The notes under the pieces were generated by a model. It ran no database searches. It saw only the letters and a program-made list of their open reading frames with translations, and was not told the origin of the DNA. Shown here piece by piece: positions 1-12,590 of a stretch of DNA of 64,000 nt. The position numbers and the translations under genes are program-made. Positions within the stretch are counted from its first letter, which is position 1, and every line of letters starts with the position of its first letter. The stretch covers positions 41,168 to 105,167 of the forward strand of contig JAKPEG010000001.1 of the NCBI GenBank assembly GCA_029552065.1, written 5' to 3'. The stretch comes from Actinomycetes bacterium (GTDB lineage Bacteria > Actinomycetota > Actinomycetes > Actinomycetales > Dermatophilaceae).

Positions 1-548
1 GTCGGTGGGGCTTCGTGGGTAAGCACCGGCTCGTCGACCTCGACGACGGCGTCGAAGGTGTCCAGTGGCAGCTCGCCGTCGCCGAAGGTGTAGGGCATCT
101 GCGGGTTCACCTGGGCGATGACGACCCCGCCGGCCTTGCGGCAGGCCGCGATTGCCGCCGGCAGCACGTTGACTTCGAGTCCCAGCGAGACGCTGCCCCC
201 GTGTGGCACGGAGGTGTGGGCCACGACGATGTCGACGCCCAGCCGCCGTTCGTAGAGCATCGGGACCTGCGAGAGGCGCATGGGGAAGTAGACGAGTCGC
301 TCGTTGTGCCGCATGCCCGCACCGACGAAGCAGGTCTCGAGCATCACGCCGGGCCGCTCGGGTATGCCGTGTGGCGCGTTGAGCAGGTGCAGTCGCCAGG
401 AACCGAGCAACTCGTCGAGCGCGCCGAGCACCCGCAGCGGGGCGCAGCAGTTGCCGCTCGTGACGACCCGCAGGTCGTGTCGACGGATGTCGATGAGCGA
501 GCCGAGCTGGTCGAGGTCGAGAGTGCGCACACCCTCACTCTTGCGCAT
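1..548 (-). CDS. Acetyl-CoA hydrolase/CoA-transferase family protein (N-terminal part; runs off the left edge)
   Basis: Reverse-strand translation MRKSEGVRTLDLDQLGSLIDIRRHDLRVVTSGNCCAPLRVLGALDELLG...LLNAPHGIPERPGVMLETCFVGAGMR...YFPMRLSQVPMLY...GGSVSLGLEVNVLPAAIAACRKAGGVVIAQVNPQMPYTFGDGELP; resembles acetyl-CoA hydrolase/transferase N-domain. Missing from the ORF track because it has no stop inside the window. Confidence 0.75.
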   Translation of the reverse strand, partial: MRKSEGVRTLDLDQLGSLIDIRRHDLRVVTSGNCCAPLRVLGALDELLGSWRLHLLNAPHGIPERPGVMLETCFVGAGMRHNERLVYFPMRLSQVPMLYERRLGVDIVVAHTSVPHGGSVSLGLEVNVLPAAIAACRKAGGVVIAQVNPQMPYTFGDGELPLDTFDAVVEVDEPVLTHEAPP

Positions 549-570
549 CGCGCTGCCCTCGAGCCGGTCC

Positions 571-634
571 CTCGCGAGGGATGGGTTGTTGTCGCCATTT
601 CGGCGCTTGACGACAACAACCCATCCCTCACGAG
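571..634. repeat. Long inverted repeat: 24-nt arms with one mismatch, 16-nt loop
   Basis: CTCGCGAGGGATGGGTTGTTGTCG - ccatttcggcgcttga - CGACAACAACCCATCCCTCACGAG, between divergent genes. Confidence 0.9.
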
Positions 635-758
635 AAGAGGGCGTGGCCACCGGCCGGCGGCCAGGGCGGTGGTGGCCCCGGCGACCACCACGTCCGCGGG
701 GTGAGAGGGTCGGCCACGGGTGGGGTATGCCGTGCCCGCCAGCCCCTAGGGTGGTCGC

Positions 759-1151
759 GTGGAACAACGCGTCTCGTTCAAGGTCTACTACGAGGACACG
801 GACAGCTTGGGCGTCGTCTACTACGCGAACTACTTCAAGTTCATGGAGCGCGGGCGCTCGGAGTTCCTCTCGGGGGAGGGGCGCTCGATCGCCGATTGGA
901 ACGCCGCCGGCTTTGCCCTGGTCGTGCACTCGGTGCAGGCGACCTTCAAGCGCCCGGCCGTGCTCGGCGACACGGTCGACGTCGTGACGACGCTGCGCAT
1001 GCAGTCGGTCTATCGCGGCCGCTTCCACCAGCGGATCGAACGGGCCGGCGAGGTCCTCGTCGAGGGCGATGTGGACGTCGTGTGCCTCAACCAGGACAAC
1101 AGCCTCATCGAGTTCCCGCCGGAGATCGCCGACTTTGCCGAGCGCCCCTGA
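759..1151 (+). CDS. YbgC/FadM-like 4-hydroxybenzoyl-CoA thioesterase family acyl-CoA thioesterase
   Basis: MEQRVSFKVYYEDTDSLGVVYYANYFKFMERGRSEFL: hotdog YEDTDxxGVVYxANY motif. Confidence 0.9.
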   Translation: MEQRVSFKVYYEDTDSLGVVYYANYFKFMERGRSEFLSGEGRSIADWNAAGFALVVHSVQATFKRPAVLGDTVDVVTTLRMQSVYRGRFHQRIERAGEVLVEGDVDVVCLNQDNSLIEFPPEIADFAERP

Positions 1152-1182
1152 CGAGGTCCGTCGGTAGCGCGTCGGTAGCGCG

Positions 1183-2364
1183 TCAGTCGCGGGAGAGCAG
1201 CACCATCACCTCGAGGTGATCGGTCTGCGGGAACATGTCGAACACGCGTGCCTCCCGAGCCCGCAGCGAGGGCATCCGGGCCAGGTCCCGCGCGAGGGTA
1301 TCGAGGTGGCAGCTCGAGTAGACGACGTGCCGCACGGCCGAGCGCTCGAGCCGGTCGGTGAGCGCGGCGTCCAAGCCCCGGCGCGGTGGGTTGACGACGA
1401 CCAGATCGGGCAGGTATCCGGCTGCCGTGTGGTCGGCCGGCTCCCGGTCTGCTGTCGCGCTGCCGAGCGCGTATGCCGTGGCGTCGCCCGCCGTGAACTC
1501 GACCGGTCCGAGCTCGGGGTGTCGTGCACACAACTCCCCGGCGCTCGCCCGTGCGCCATCGACGGCCTCGGTGGAGAGCTCGACGCCCCTCACCTCTCGG
1601 CCCGGCCCCGCGGTGAAGAGCGCGAATCCGCCTGCGCCGCAATAGAGGTCGAGGATCGAGGCCGGTTCGACGAGGTCGGCCCACGCGCGCGCCTGCTGGT
1701 AGAGCGCGTGGGCGACAGCGGTATTGGTCTGAAAGAAGCTGCCGGGGCGCAGCCGCAGGGTGACCTCGCCGAGCGGCATACGCAGCGTCTGCGATTCGGT
1801 GAGGGGGATCTCGGTCGGGCCTTCGAGGACGGCCTTGTGCTCGGGCTGGAGGTTGACCGAGACGACGGCGAGCCCGGGCAGCGCGGCGCGCAGGCGGGGG
1901 AGTCCCTCGCGGATGCGGGCGAGCTGGTGCGTGCCGCGCAGGACGAAGCGGAGCATGAGCGCGCCGTCGGGGGTGCCGGTGAGCAGGACGTGCTTGAGCT
2001 CGCCGCGCCGGCGGGGGACGTCGTAGGGGAGCAGGCGCCAACCGGCGATCGCGTCGGCGACGACCGGGATGGCCGCGGCCACCGCAGGCTCGTGCAGTGC
2101 GCAGGCACGCAGGTCGACGCCGTGCCCGTCCGGGCCGAGGATGCCCAGCGTGGGCGCGCTCGGGGAGCCGCCGACGACGAGCTTGGCCTTGTTGCGGAAG
2201 CCCCGCTCGGCGCTCGTCACGGGGTCGAGCCAGCCCAGGCCCGGTGCGGCGGGGGAGAGGGCCTCGCGGGCGCGGGCCGCCTTGGTGGCCACCTGCTCGG
2301 GATAGGCGACGCTCAACCGGGTGCACGAGCGGCATACCCCCGCCTCGGCGTAGTCGCATCGCAC
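1183..2364 (-). CDS. rlmC: 23S rRNA (uracil-C5)-methyltransferase, RlmC/RumA family
   Basis: N-terminal Cys cluster MRCDYAEAGVCRSCTRL; SAM methyltransferase motifs ILDLYCGAGGFALF, VVNPPRRGLD, VYSSCHLDTLARD. Confidence 0.85.
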   Translation of the reverse strand: MRCDYAEAGVCRSCTRLSVAYPEQVATKAARAREALSPAAPGLGWLDPVTSAERGFRNKAKLVVGGSPSAPTLGILGPDGHGVDLRACALHEPAVAAAIPVVADAIAGWRLLPYDVPRRRGELKHVLLTGTPDGALMLRFVLRGTHQLARIREGLPRLRAALPGLAVVSVNLQPEHKAVLEGPTEIPLTESQTLRMPLGEVTLRLRPGSFFQTNTAVAHALYQQARAWADLVEPASILDLYCGAGGFALFTAGPGREVRGVELSTEAVDGARASAGELCARHPELGPVEFTAGDATAYALGSATADREPADHTAAGYLPDLVVVNPPRRGLDAALTDRLERSAVRHVVYSSCHLDTLARDLARMPSLRAREARVFDMFPQTDHLEVMVLLSRD

Positions 2365-2373
2365 CCCGACAGG

Positions 2374-3567
2374 CTAGCCGGAGTCTGCGGGACCGTCCGG
2401 CGGACTCCGCGTCGGGTGCGCCGGCCGCGCCGGTTGCCACCTGCGGATCCACTCGCCGTGCGGATGGCAGGTCCCCCAGACGAGCGGCGGACGCTCGGCG
2501 CCCTCACGCCAGGCGCGCACGCCTAGCACCGTCCCGCTGTCGTCGGCCGACCAGCCCCCGACCAGCGGCATGCCGGGCGCTGCCCCGGCCGGCTCCGCCG
2601 TCGCCCATGACACCGGTATGCCGCTGCGAGAGGCGAATTCCGCCATCGTGGTTACCAGCTCCGGGCGCCGCGCACGTTCCACGTAGGTCAACGCCCACGA
2701 CGAGAAGACGACCACGTGCAGCTGCTCGGGGTCCAGGCCGTCGGTCGCGTCCTTGAGGAGCTGGGGCAGCCCGTCGACGAGGTCGCCGGTCACCACGACC
2801 GGGGGATCGTCGGCGACGAGCCGGGCCGCGGCGGCGAAGCGCTCTACGCGGGCCGGTTGGTCGGGCCACAGGCAGGCCTCGAGCCAGCGCACTGCGCTCG
2901 GGTCCCGCAGCGAGGGCGGGTCGGCATCGATGCCTCGATGCGCGCGGACACGGGGGAGTTGCGCCGAACCGAGCGGCGCGGAGTCCGCGGTCAACCGGCC
3001 CGCGCAGCGGACCGGCGACGCTGGATCGCCGTAGGTGACGGTGCGACCCGAGGGGTCGGTGAGCTGGACGGCATACCGGTCGAGCGCGAGCAGAAGGCCT
3101 GCGCTGCACCCCAACTCGACGAGCACCAGGTCGCGATCCGGCAGGTCGGCGGCGACGTCGGCCAGCAGGGGAGCGAGGTATGCCGCGCGGTTGACCTCGT
3201 TGGTCTGGGTATTGCGGGTGGCGACCACCTGTTCGAGCTGCTCGCGGTGGTCGAGAACGGCCGCCCTGATCTCCGGCCAGGGGTCGCCCGTGGTTGGGAC
3301 GTTGGGGGCGCCGACGACGCTGGAATACCACCGTGCAGCCGGCAGGTCCGGGCGGGAGAGCATCAGGTCGTGGATGGCGGCGAGCAGGAGGACCGCTCGG
3401 GCCTGCCCTGGCCGGGCGTGGGTGAGGATGGCCGCCACCAGCTCGTCGTCCGCGGCGGCGGACGCGATCCGGTGGTAGAGCGGGAGGTGGGCGTAGTCCG
3501 CGGCAAATCGGCGCAGTCCGTCGCGAATGCCGGCCAGCCCCACAACCCGTGCGTCCCGATCAGCCAC
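2374..3567 (-). CDS. DUF2332 family protein
   Basis: FAADYAHLPLYHRIASAAADDELVAAIL...VLLLAAIHDLML, ELGCSAGLLLALDRY; typical DUF2332. Start taken at an internal GTG (VADRDARV). Confidence 0.75.
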   Translation of the reverse strand: MADRDARVVGLAGIRDGLRRFAADYAHLPLYHRIASAAADDELVAAILTHARPGQARAVLLLAAIHDLMLSRPDLPAARWYSSVVGAPNVPTTGDPWPEIRAAVLDHREQLEQVVATRNTQTNEVNRAAYLAPLLADVAADLPDRDLVLVELGCSAGLLLALDRYAVQLTDPSGRTVTYGDPASPVRCAGRLTADSAPLGSAQLPRVRAHRGIDADPPSLRDPSAVRWLEACLWPDQPARVERFAAAARLVADDPPVVVTGDLVDGLPQLLKDATDGLDPEQLHVVVFSSWALTYVERARRPELVTTMAEFASRSGIPVSWATAEPAGAAPGMPLVGGWSADDSGTVLGVRAWREGAERPPLVWGTCHPHGEWIRRWQPARPAHPTRSPPDGPADSG

Positions 3568-3665
3568 GCGGTCATCGTGCCAGGTATCAGGCGGGCCGGC
3601 CGTAGCTCCTCCGGCGTACCGAGAGCCTCTCCCCAGGCCCTCCCACACGGAAACGAGAACCACAC

Positions 3666-4109
3666 ATGCGCACGAAGAAGACCCTCGCCACCGCTCTCGC
3701 CCTCGCGGCCTCGGCGGCAATGTCCGTTGCCGTCGCCGGTTCGGCGTCGGCGAACACCAGCAGCGGATGCACGGTCGTTCCGCTCAAGCCCATCTTCGCC
3801 GGATTCAACAGTTCGGGGGTGAAGCTGGTCAACTACCGGATCAGCGTCTCCTGCTCGTCCGGCCGCACGGTGAGCATCCAGCAGGAGCGCTACGAGGAGG
3901 ACAGCTGGCCGAACGGCGATGACTTCCTGGGCGCCACCTCGTTCAGCAGCTCGGGCGTCACCACGCTGAACAACGTCCGCACCCTCGTCGACGGCGAACT
4001 CGGCGACGAGGAGGTTTACCACAACGTGCGCTTCCGCGTCTCGAGCAACGGCGTGACCTCGCCGTGGACGTCGTGGCAGAAGAGCGCCGTGCTCACGATC
4101 CCGAACTGA
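3666..4109 (+). CDS. Small secreted protein with Sec signal peptide, unknown function
   Basis: MRTKKTLATALALAASAAMSVAVAGSASA|N signal peptide with AxA site; no recognised domain. Confidence 0.75.
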   Translation: MRTKKTLATALALAASAAMSVAVAGSASANTSSGCTVVPLKPIFAGFNSSGVKLVNYRISVSCSSGRTVSIQQERYEEDSWPNGDDFLGATSFSSSGVTTLNNVRTLVDGELGDEEVYHNVRFRVSSNGVTSPWTSWQKSAVLTIPN

Positions 4110-4134
4110 CCGCATCTCACTGCACCTGCGCATC

Positions 4135-4167
4135 GTGGGCGGGTCGAGCGCTGCTCGGCCCGCCCAC
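4135..4167. terminator. Terminator-like hairpin
   Basis: GTGGGCGGGtCGAGC gct GCTCGgCCCGCCCAC, 26 bp downstream of the secreted protein stop. Confidence 0.7.
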
Positions 4168-4302
4168 GCCGGTCTGCCGGTGCCGGCTTGCGGGGATCCT
4201 CTTCCCCCGTAATTCCGACATAATGTCGATTATCGGCGAACTGGGTGTGGAGTGGCGCAGCTGGATGAGGCTCGGTGAGCCCGCGTCGACCCGGAACGCG
4301 CC

Positions 4303-4387
4303 TGCGCGGCATACGGTATGCCGTTGCTTCGACGTATGCCGGGATCGTCACCATTTCGGACCGCACCCGGCGGACCAATGGCATTCC
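4303..4387. repeat. Intergenic repeat element, copy 1 (contains the CGGCATACGGTATGCCG palindrome)
   Basis: Palindrome at 4307-4323 and CCAATGGCATTC at 4375-4386; same layout as copy 2. Confidence 0.8.
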
Positions 4388-4526
4388 GTGTGGCCGCGAG
4401 CGAGCCGGCCCGCGCGAGCATGGCAGGAGGCGTGCGAGTGCGTGGTCAACGAGCGCGACGCGAGCTCCGGAGTGACGGCAGCGACCCCGGCCAGGCCTTC
4501 GTCGTGAGGCACGAAGCGGTCGCGGC

Positions 4527-4611
4527 TGCGCGGCATACGGTATGCCGTTGCTCCGACGGAAGCCGGAAACATCCGGGTTTGGTGCTCTCGGTCCGGAACC
4601 AATGGCATTCG
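4527..4611. repeat. Intergenic repeat element, copy 2
   Basis: Palindrome at 4531-4547 and CCAATGGCATTC starting at 4599; identical 68-bp offset with an ungapped divergent middle. Confidence 0.8.
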
Positions 4612-4651
4612 GTATGTCGCGGCATGCCCTCGACGCCCGCCCCGAGGTCGC

Positions 4652-8628
<3,977 letters not shown>

Positions 8629-8756
8629 ACCCCCACGATGACCCAGCGGGTTCCCTCGTGCGGCTCGGGCGTGGGCGCCGCCCCCGGCCGGGTGCACGGC
8701 GTGGCGCGCGGCATACCGGTGTCGTCGAACCCGGCCCTGTGCCACCCTTGGGCGCC

Positions 8757-10145
8757 ATGAGCACTCCTGGGGCGATCTCCTCCGCTCCCGCCCCGAAGTT
8801 CGTCGAGACCCGCGAGCAGAAGACCTGGTACTGGTACGACTGGGCCAACTCCGCCTATGTCACCACGACTGCGACGGTGCTCTTCGCGCCCTACCTCACC
8901 TCGATCGCCACCAATGCCGCCTGCCCCGGACTGCCCGAGGGCCAGACCTGCGCGACCACCCTGAATGTCCTGGGCGTGGGAATCGTGCCCGGGTCCCTCG
9001 CCTCGTTCACCGTGACCGCGACGACGATCGTGTCGGCCGTCTTCCTCATCTTCGTCGGCGGGATCGCCGACCGCAGCGCCCATCCGACGGCCCTGCTCGG
9101 CGGCTTCGCGTGGGTCGGTGCCCTTGCCGCGAGCCTCATGTTCTTCGTCACCGGCACGAACTGGCAGCTGGGGGTCGGGCTGCTGTTCGTCGCCAACATC
9201 TGCCTGGGCTCCTCGCTCGTCGTCTACGACGCACTGCTCGTGCGGATCGCCCGGCCCGACGACCGGGACCGGGTGTCGTCCAAGGGATGGGCCTTCGGTT
9301 ACCTCGGCGGCGGCCTGCTGCTCGCCCTCAACTTCGTGCTCGTCGCCAAGCCGAGCCTCGTGGGCCTGGACACCGGCGGGGCGGTCCGGGTGAGCCTGCT
9401 CATGGCGGGCCTGTGGTGGGGCCTGTTCACGCTCATCCCGTTCCGGGGGCTGCGCCATGTCACCCGCGTCGTCGACGAATCGGTTGCCCCGGCCGGCAGC
9501 CTCTCAGGTGGTTTCCGCCAGCTCGGGGCCACGCTGCGCGACCTGCGCAACTACCCGCAGACGCTGCTCTTCCTGCTCGCCTACCTGTTCTTCAACGACG
9601 GCATCCAGACCGTGATCAGCTCGTCCTCGCTCTATGGAGTCCGGGAACTGCAGTTCAGCGAGTCGGTCATGCTCGGGCTCTTCCTCTTCGTCCAGTTCGT
9701 CGCGTTCGGCGGGGCGCTCCTGTTCGGCCGGATCGCCTCCCGGATCGGGGCGTGGCGCACCGTCCTGTCCTCGCTCGGAGTCTGGACGGTCATCGTCGTC
9801 GTCGCCTTCTTCATCCCGGCCAAGGCGATGGCCGGACTGTTCGCCCTCGGCCTGGGGATCGGCCTGGTCCTCGGTGGCTCCCAGGCGCTGTCCCGTTCGC
9901 TCTACAGTCAACTGGTGCCGCGGGGTCGGGAGGCGGAGTACTTCAGCTTCTACCAGGCGATGGAACGCGGGACGAGTTGGTTCGGGACGGCGATCTTCGG
10001 CCTCGTCTACCAGCTCACCCTCTCCTACCGCACGGCCATCGTCGCCCTCATCGTCTTCTTCGTCCTCGGCGGGATCCTGCTTTCTCGGGTCCGGATGCGC
10101 GAAGGCATCCTTCAGGCCGGCAATGAGGTCCCCGCCGTCGTCTGA
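8757..10145 (+). CDS. MFS transporter, UMF1/Atg22-like family
   Basis: EQKTWYWYDWANSAYVTTTATVLFAPYL...; many TM segments; ATG at 8757 inside the longer ORF. Confidence 0.85.
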   Translation: MSTPGAISSAPAPKFVETREQKTWYWYDWANSAYVTTTATVLFAPYLTSIATNAACPGLPEGQTCATTLNVLGVGIVPGSLASFTVTATTIVSAVFLIFVGGIADRSAHPTALLGGFAWVGALAASLMFFVTGTNWQLGVGLLFVANICLGSSLVVYDALLVRIARPDDRDRVSSKGWAFGYLGGGLLLALNFVLVAKPSLVGLDTGGAVRVSLLMAGLWWGLFTLIPFRGLRHVTRVVDESVAPAGSLSGGFRQLGATLRDLRNYPQTLLFLLAYLFFNDGIQTVISSSSLYGVRELQFSESVMLGLFLFVQFVAFGGALLFGRIASRIGAWRTVLSSLGVWTVIVVVAFFIPAKAMAGLFALGLGIGLVLGGSQALSRSLYSQLVPRGREAEYFSFYQAMERGTSWFGTAIFGLVYQLTLSYRTAIVALIVFFVLGGILLSRVRMREGILQAGNEVPAVV

Positions 10146-10180
10146 AACCCCTCCCGGGAAAGTCCGCCGGAAAGTTCACG

Positions 10181-10206
10181 GGAACAAGGCAACCCTTTCG
10201 GGCGTT
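10181..10206 (+). promoter_or_regulatory. SigR/SigH/SigE-like promoter of rbpA
   Basis: GGAAC-N17-CGTT (GGAAC at 10181-10185, CGTT at 10203-10206) upstream of rbpA. Confidence 0.6.
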
Positions 10207-10285
10207 CAACCGTCTGACCGTACGTGGACCAGGGGGGTCCGTCGTCGACTCCCTCCCCCGCGTCCACGTCGAAGGAGGGAATGAC

Positions 10286-10639
10286 ATGGCCGACCGCGCG
10301 CTCCGCGGCACCCGACTGGGCGCCTTCAGCATGGAGTCCGACGCCAACGTGGTCCCCAGCGAACGCCGGATCACCGTCTACGTGTGCCCACAGGGACATC
10401 GCAGCGAGCTCCCGTTCAGCATCGAGGCGGACATCCCGCCGTCCTGGGAGTGTCGCTGTGGTGCCGTCGCGCGACTGCTCGACGGCGGTGAGATCGAGAC
10501 CAAGCCCACCCGCCCCCAGCGGACGCACTGGGACATGTTGCTCGAACGCCGCTCGATCCCCGAGCTCGAGGAACTGCTCCAGGAGCGCCTCCAGCTCCTG
10601 CGCGCCTCGCGCGGCGAGGGCAGCCGACAGAGCGCCTGA
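10286..10639 (+). CDS. rbpA: RNA polymerase-binding protein RbpA
   Basis: MADRALRGTRLGAFSMESDANVVPSERRITVYVCPQGHRSELPFSIEADIPPSWECRCGAVA...RTHWDMLLERRS; near-canonical RbpA. Confidence 0.97.
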   Translation: MADRALRGTRLGAFSMESDANVVPSERRITVYVCPQGHRSELPFSIEADIPPSWECRCGAVARLLDGGEIETKPTRPQRTHWDMLLERRSIPELEELLQERLQLLRASRGEGSRQSA

Positions 10640-10657
10640 CGCACGCCGATCCACCGG

Positions 10658-10694
10658 TCGGCCCGGCATCTTCCGTGCGAAGGTGCCGGGCCGA
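10658..10694. terminator. Bidirectional terminator-like hairpin between convergent rbpA and fxsA
   Basis: TCGGCCCGGCATCTTC cgtgc GAAGGTGCCGGGCCGA, 16-bp stem with one wobble pair. Confidence 0.8.
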
Positions 10695-10700
10695 TCGCTG

Positions 10701-11237
10701 TCACGGGTCGATGATCTCGCCCTCGATCACCTCGCCGGAGTCACCGCCGGGCCGATCTCCTCCCCCGCGGCCGGGACGGCCGGCCCCACCGGGGGCGGCC
10801 CTGCCGGGGGCGGCCCCACCGGGGGCGGCCCAGCCGCTGCCGGCCAGCAACCGGCGGGCAACGGCGACCTCGAGGACGCCGCGGGCCAGCGGCCGAGTGA
10901 CCGGCAGGATGAAGGCGAAACCGACAAGGTCCGTGAGGAAGCCCGGGGTGAGCAGGAGAACTCCTCCGACGAGCACGAGGGCGGCGTCGGCGAGCTGGCG
11001 CGACGGCATACGCCCGGACCGCAGTGCCGCGGCGAGCGCCGACCAGGTCCGGCTCCCCTCGCGCCGCACGAGCCACGCCCCGAGCGCGGACTCGGCGAGC
11101 AACAGCCCCAACGTCGGCCAGCCGCCGATCTGCGACCCGACCCACACGATGACAGCGATCTCGATCGAGGGGACGACGAGCAGGGCGAGCGCGAACCACC
11201 AGCCCCAGCGGCGTCCTCCCCGGGGCTGCGCAGTCAC
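10701..11237 (-). CDS. fxsA: FxsA family membrane protein with AAPGG repeat tail
   Basis: WWFALALLVVPSIEIAVIVWVGSQIGGWPTLGLLLAESALGAWLVRREG...LLLTPGFLTDLVGFAFILPVTR. Confidence 0.85.
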   Translation of the reverse strand: MTAQPRGGRRWGWWFALALLVVPSIEIAVIVWVGSQIGGWPTLGLLLAESALGAWLVRREGSRTWSALAAALRSGRMPSRQLADAALVLVGGVLLLTPGFLTDLVGFAFILPVTRPLARGVLEVAVARRLLAGSGWAAPGGAAPGRAAPGGAGRPGRGGGDRPGGDSGEVIEGEIIDP

Positions 11238-12052
11238 AGCCGGTGCCAGCGCTCGCGCCGGCCGGCGAGGCGGCGGGCGGCTCCTCGCAGCTGACCGGAC
11301 CGATGGACCAGTCCCGCGCGCCCGACATTGACGAAGGCCTCCTGGATGATGTTCCCGCTCATCTTCGACTCGCCGATCTCGCGCTCGACGAATTCGATCG
11401 GCACCTCGACGGCCCGCAGACCCGCCCGGTCGACGAGCACGGTCATGTCGACCTGGAAGCCGTAGCCCGCCGAGCTCACCGAACTGAGGTCCATCCGCCG
11501 CAGCGCCGAGGTCCGATAGACCCGGAAGCCAGCGGTGGCGTCGTTCACGTGCAGCCCGAGCATGAGCTTGGTGTAGATGTTCGCGCCGACGCTCAACGCC
11601 TTGCGGTGCAGGGGCCAGTTGACGACCGACCCGCCCCGCACCCAGCGCGCGCCGATGACCAGGTCGGCGTCGGCGGCTGCGGCAAGCAGCCGGGGCAGCT
11701 GTTCGGGCTGGTGGGAGCCGTCGGCGTCCATCTCGCAGGCCGCGTCGTAGCCCTGCTCGATCGCCCACTGGAAGCCCGCGAGGTATGCCGCCCCGAGACC
11801 CTGCTTGCCGGGCCGGTGCAGGACCCGGACCTGCGGGTCGGCGGCGGCCAGGTCGTCAGCGACCTGGCCGGTGCCGTCCGGGGAGTTGTCCTCGAGCACG
11901 AGGACGTCAGCGGCCGGCACCGCCGCACGCAGCCGCGCGACGATCCGAGGGAGGTTCTCCCGCTCGTTGTAGGTCGGGATGAGCACGACAACGCGCGCCA
12001 ACGGCCGACGGTCGCGGATTGCGGTCGTAGCCGGTTGCGATGTGGTCGTCAT
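11234..12052 (-). CDS. ppm1: Polyprenol monophosphomannose synthase (GT2)
   Basis: VVVLIPTYNERENLPRIVARLRAAVPAADVLVLEDNSPDGTGQVAD...CEMDADGSHQPEQLPRLL; overlaps fxsA by 4 bp. Confidence 0.88.
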   Translation of the reverse strand: MTTTSQPATTAIRDRRPLARVVVLIPTYNERENLPRIVARLRAAVPAADVLVLEDNSPDGTGQVADDLAAADPQVRVLHRPGKQGLGAAYLAGFQWAIEQGYDAACEMDADGSHQPEQLPRLLAAAADADLVIGARWVRGGSVVNWPLHRKALSVGANIYTKLMLGLHVNDATAGFRVYRTSALRRMDLSSVSSAGYGFQVDMTVLVDRAGLRAVEVPIEFVEREIGESKMSGNIIQEAFVNVGRAGLVHRSGQLRGAARRLAGRRERWHRL

Positions 12053-12172
12053 GAACTGGTCATTCCTTTCGCCGCCCTCTCACCGCCCCCGGCGGATGGC
12101 GGGTCGCCGGACGGGCACCTCGAAGTATGCCGGGTTCCCGTCCTGCCGCCGCAGGGCGGCGCACCCGACGGG

Positions 12173-12505
12173 TCAGCTGGAGAAGAAGAGCCGGGAGAGC
12201 CCGCCCTTGCGGTAGTGGTAACCGCCGTGCTGACCCCACCCTGGACCGTTGTAGTAGCCGGGCTGGGGCATCTGCTGGGGCGGGGGGGCGGCCGGCACCG
12301 CGTGAGACATCCGGCCCTCCAACTGGACCAGGTGCTCGAGCTCGCCGAAGTCCAGGAAGATCCCCCGGCAGGTCTCGCACTGGTCGATGTGCAGGCCGTT
12401 GCGCTCGTAGGTCCGCATGGCCCCGCGGCACTTCGGGCAGGTGAGTGGGGCGGTGCTCCCGGTGGGCATGCCCGGATAGGGAGCCGGGCCGTCCTGGGGG
12501 GTCAT
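12173..12505 (-). CDS. Zinc-ribbon (zf-TFIIB) protein
   Basis: LTCPKCRGAMRTYERNGLHIDQCETCRGIFLDFGELEHLVQLE. Confidence 0.85.
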   Translation of the reverse strand: MTPQDGPAPYPGMPTGSTAPLTCPKCRGAMRTYERNGLHIDQCETCRGIFLDFGELEHLVQLEGRMSHAVPAAPPPQQMPQPGYYNGPGWGQHGGYHYRKGGLSRLFFSS

Positions 12506-12590
12506 GGTGTCTCCTTCTGGCTGGTCACGTGTCGGTGGTGGAACCTCCGGCGGGCACCCGAAGGTTCCCGCCAGCGTCACCGAGCGTGGG

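Noticed and set aside
1010-2452. 480-aa minus ORF over rlmC
   Set aside because: Out-of-frame shadow of the rlmC coding sequence.
4218-4232. CGACATAATGTCG palindrome as an operator
   Set aside because: A real 13-bp palindrome in an AT-richer spot, but it lies downstream of two convergent genes with no supported promoter; too short to claim alone.
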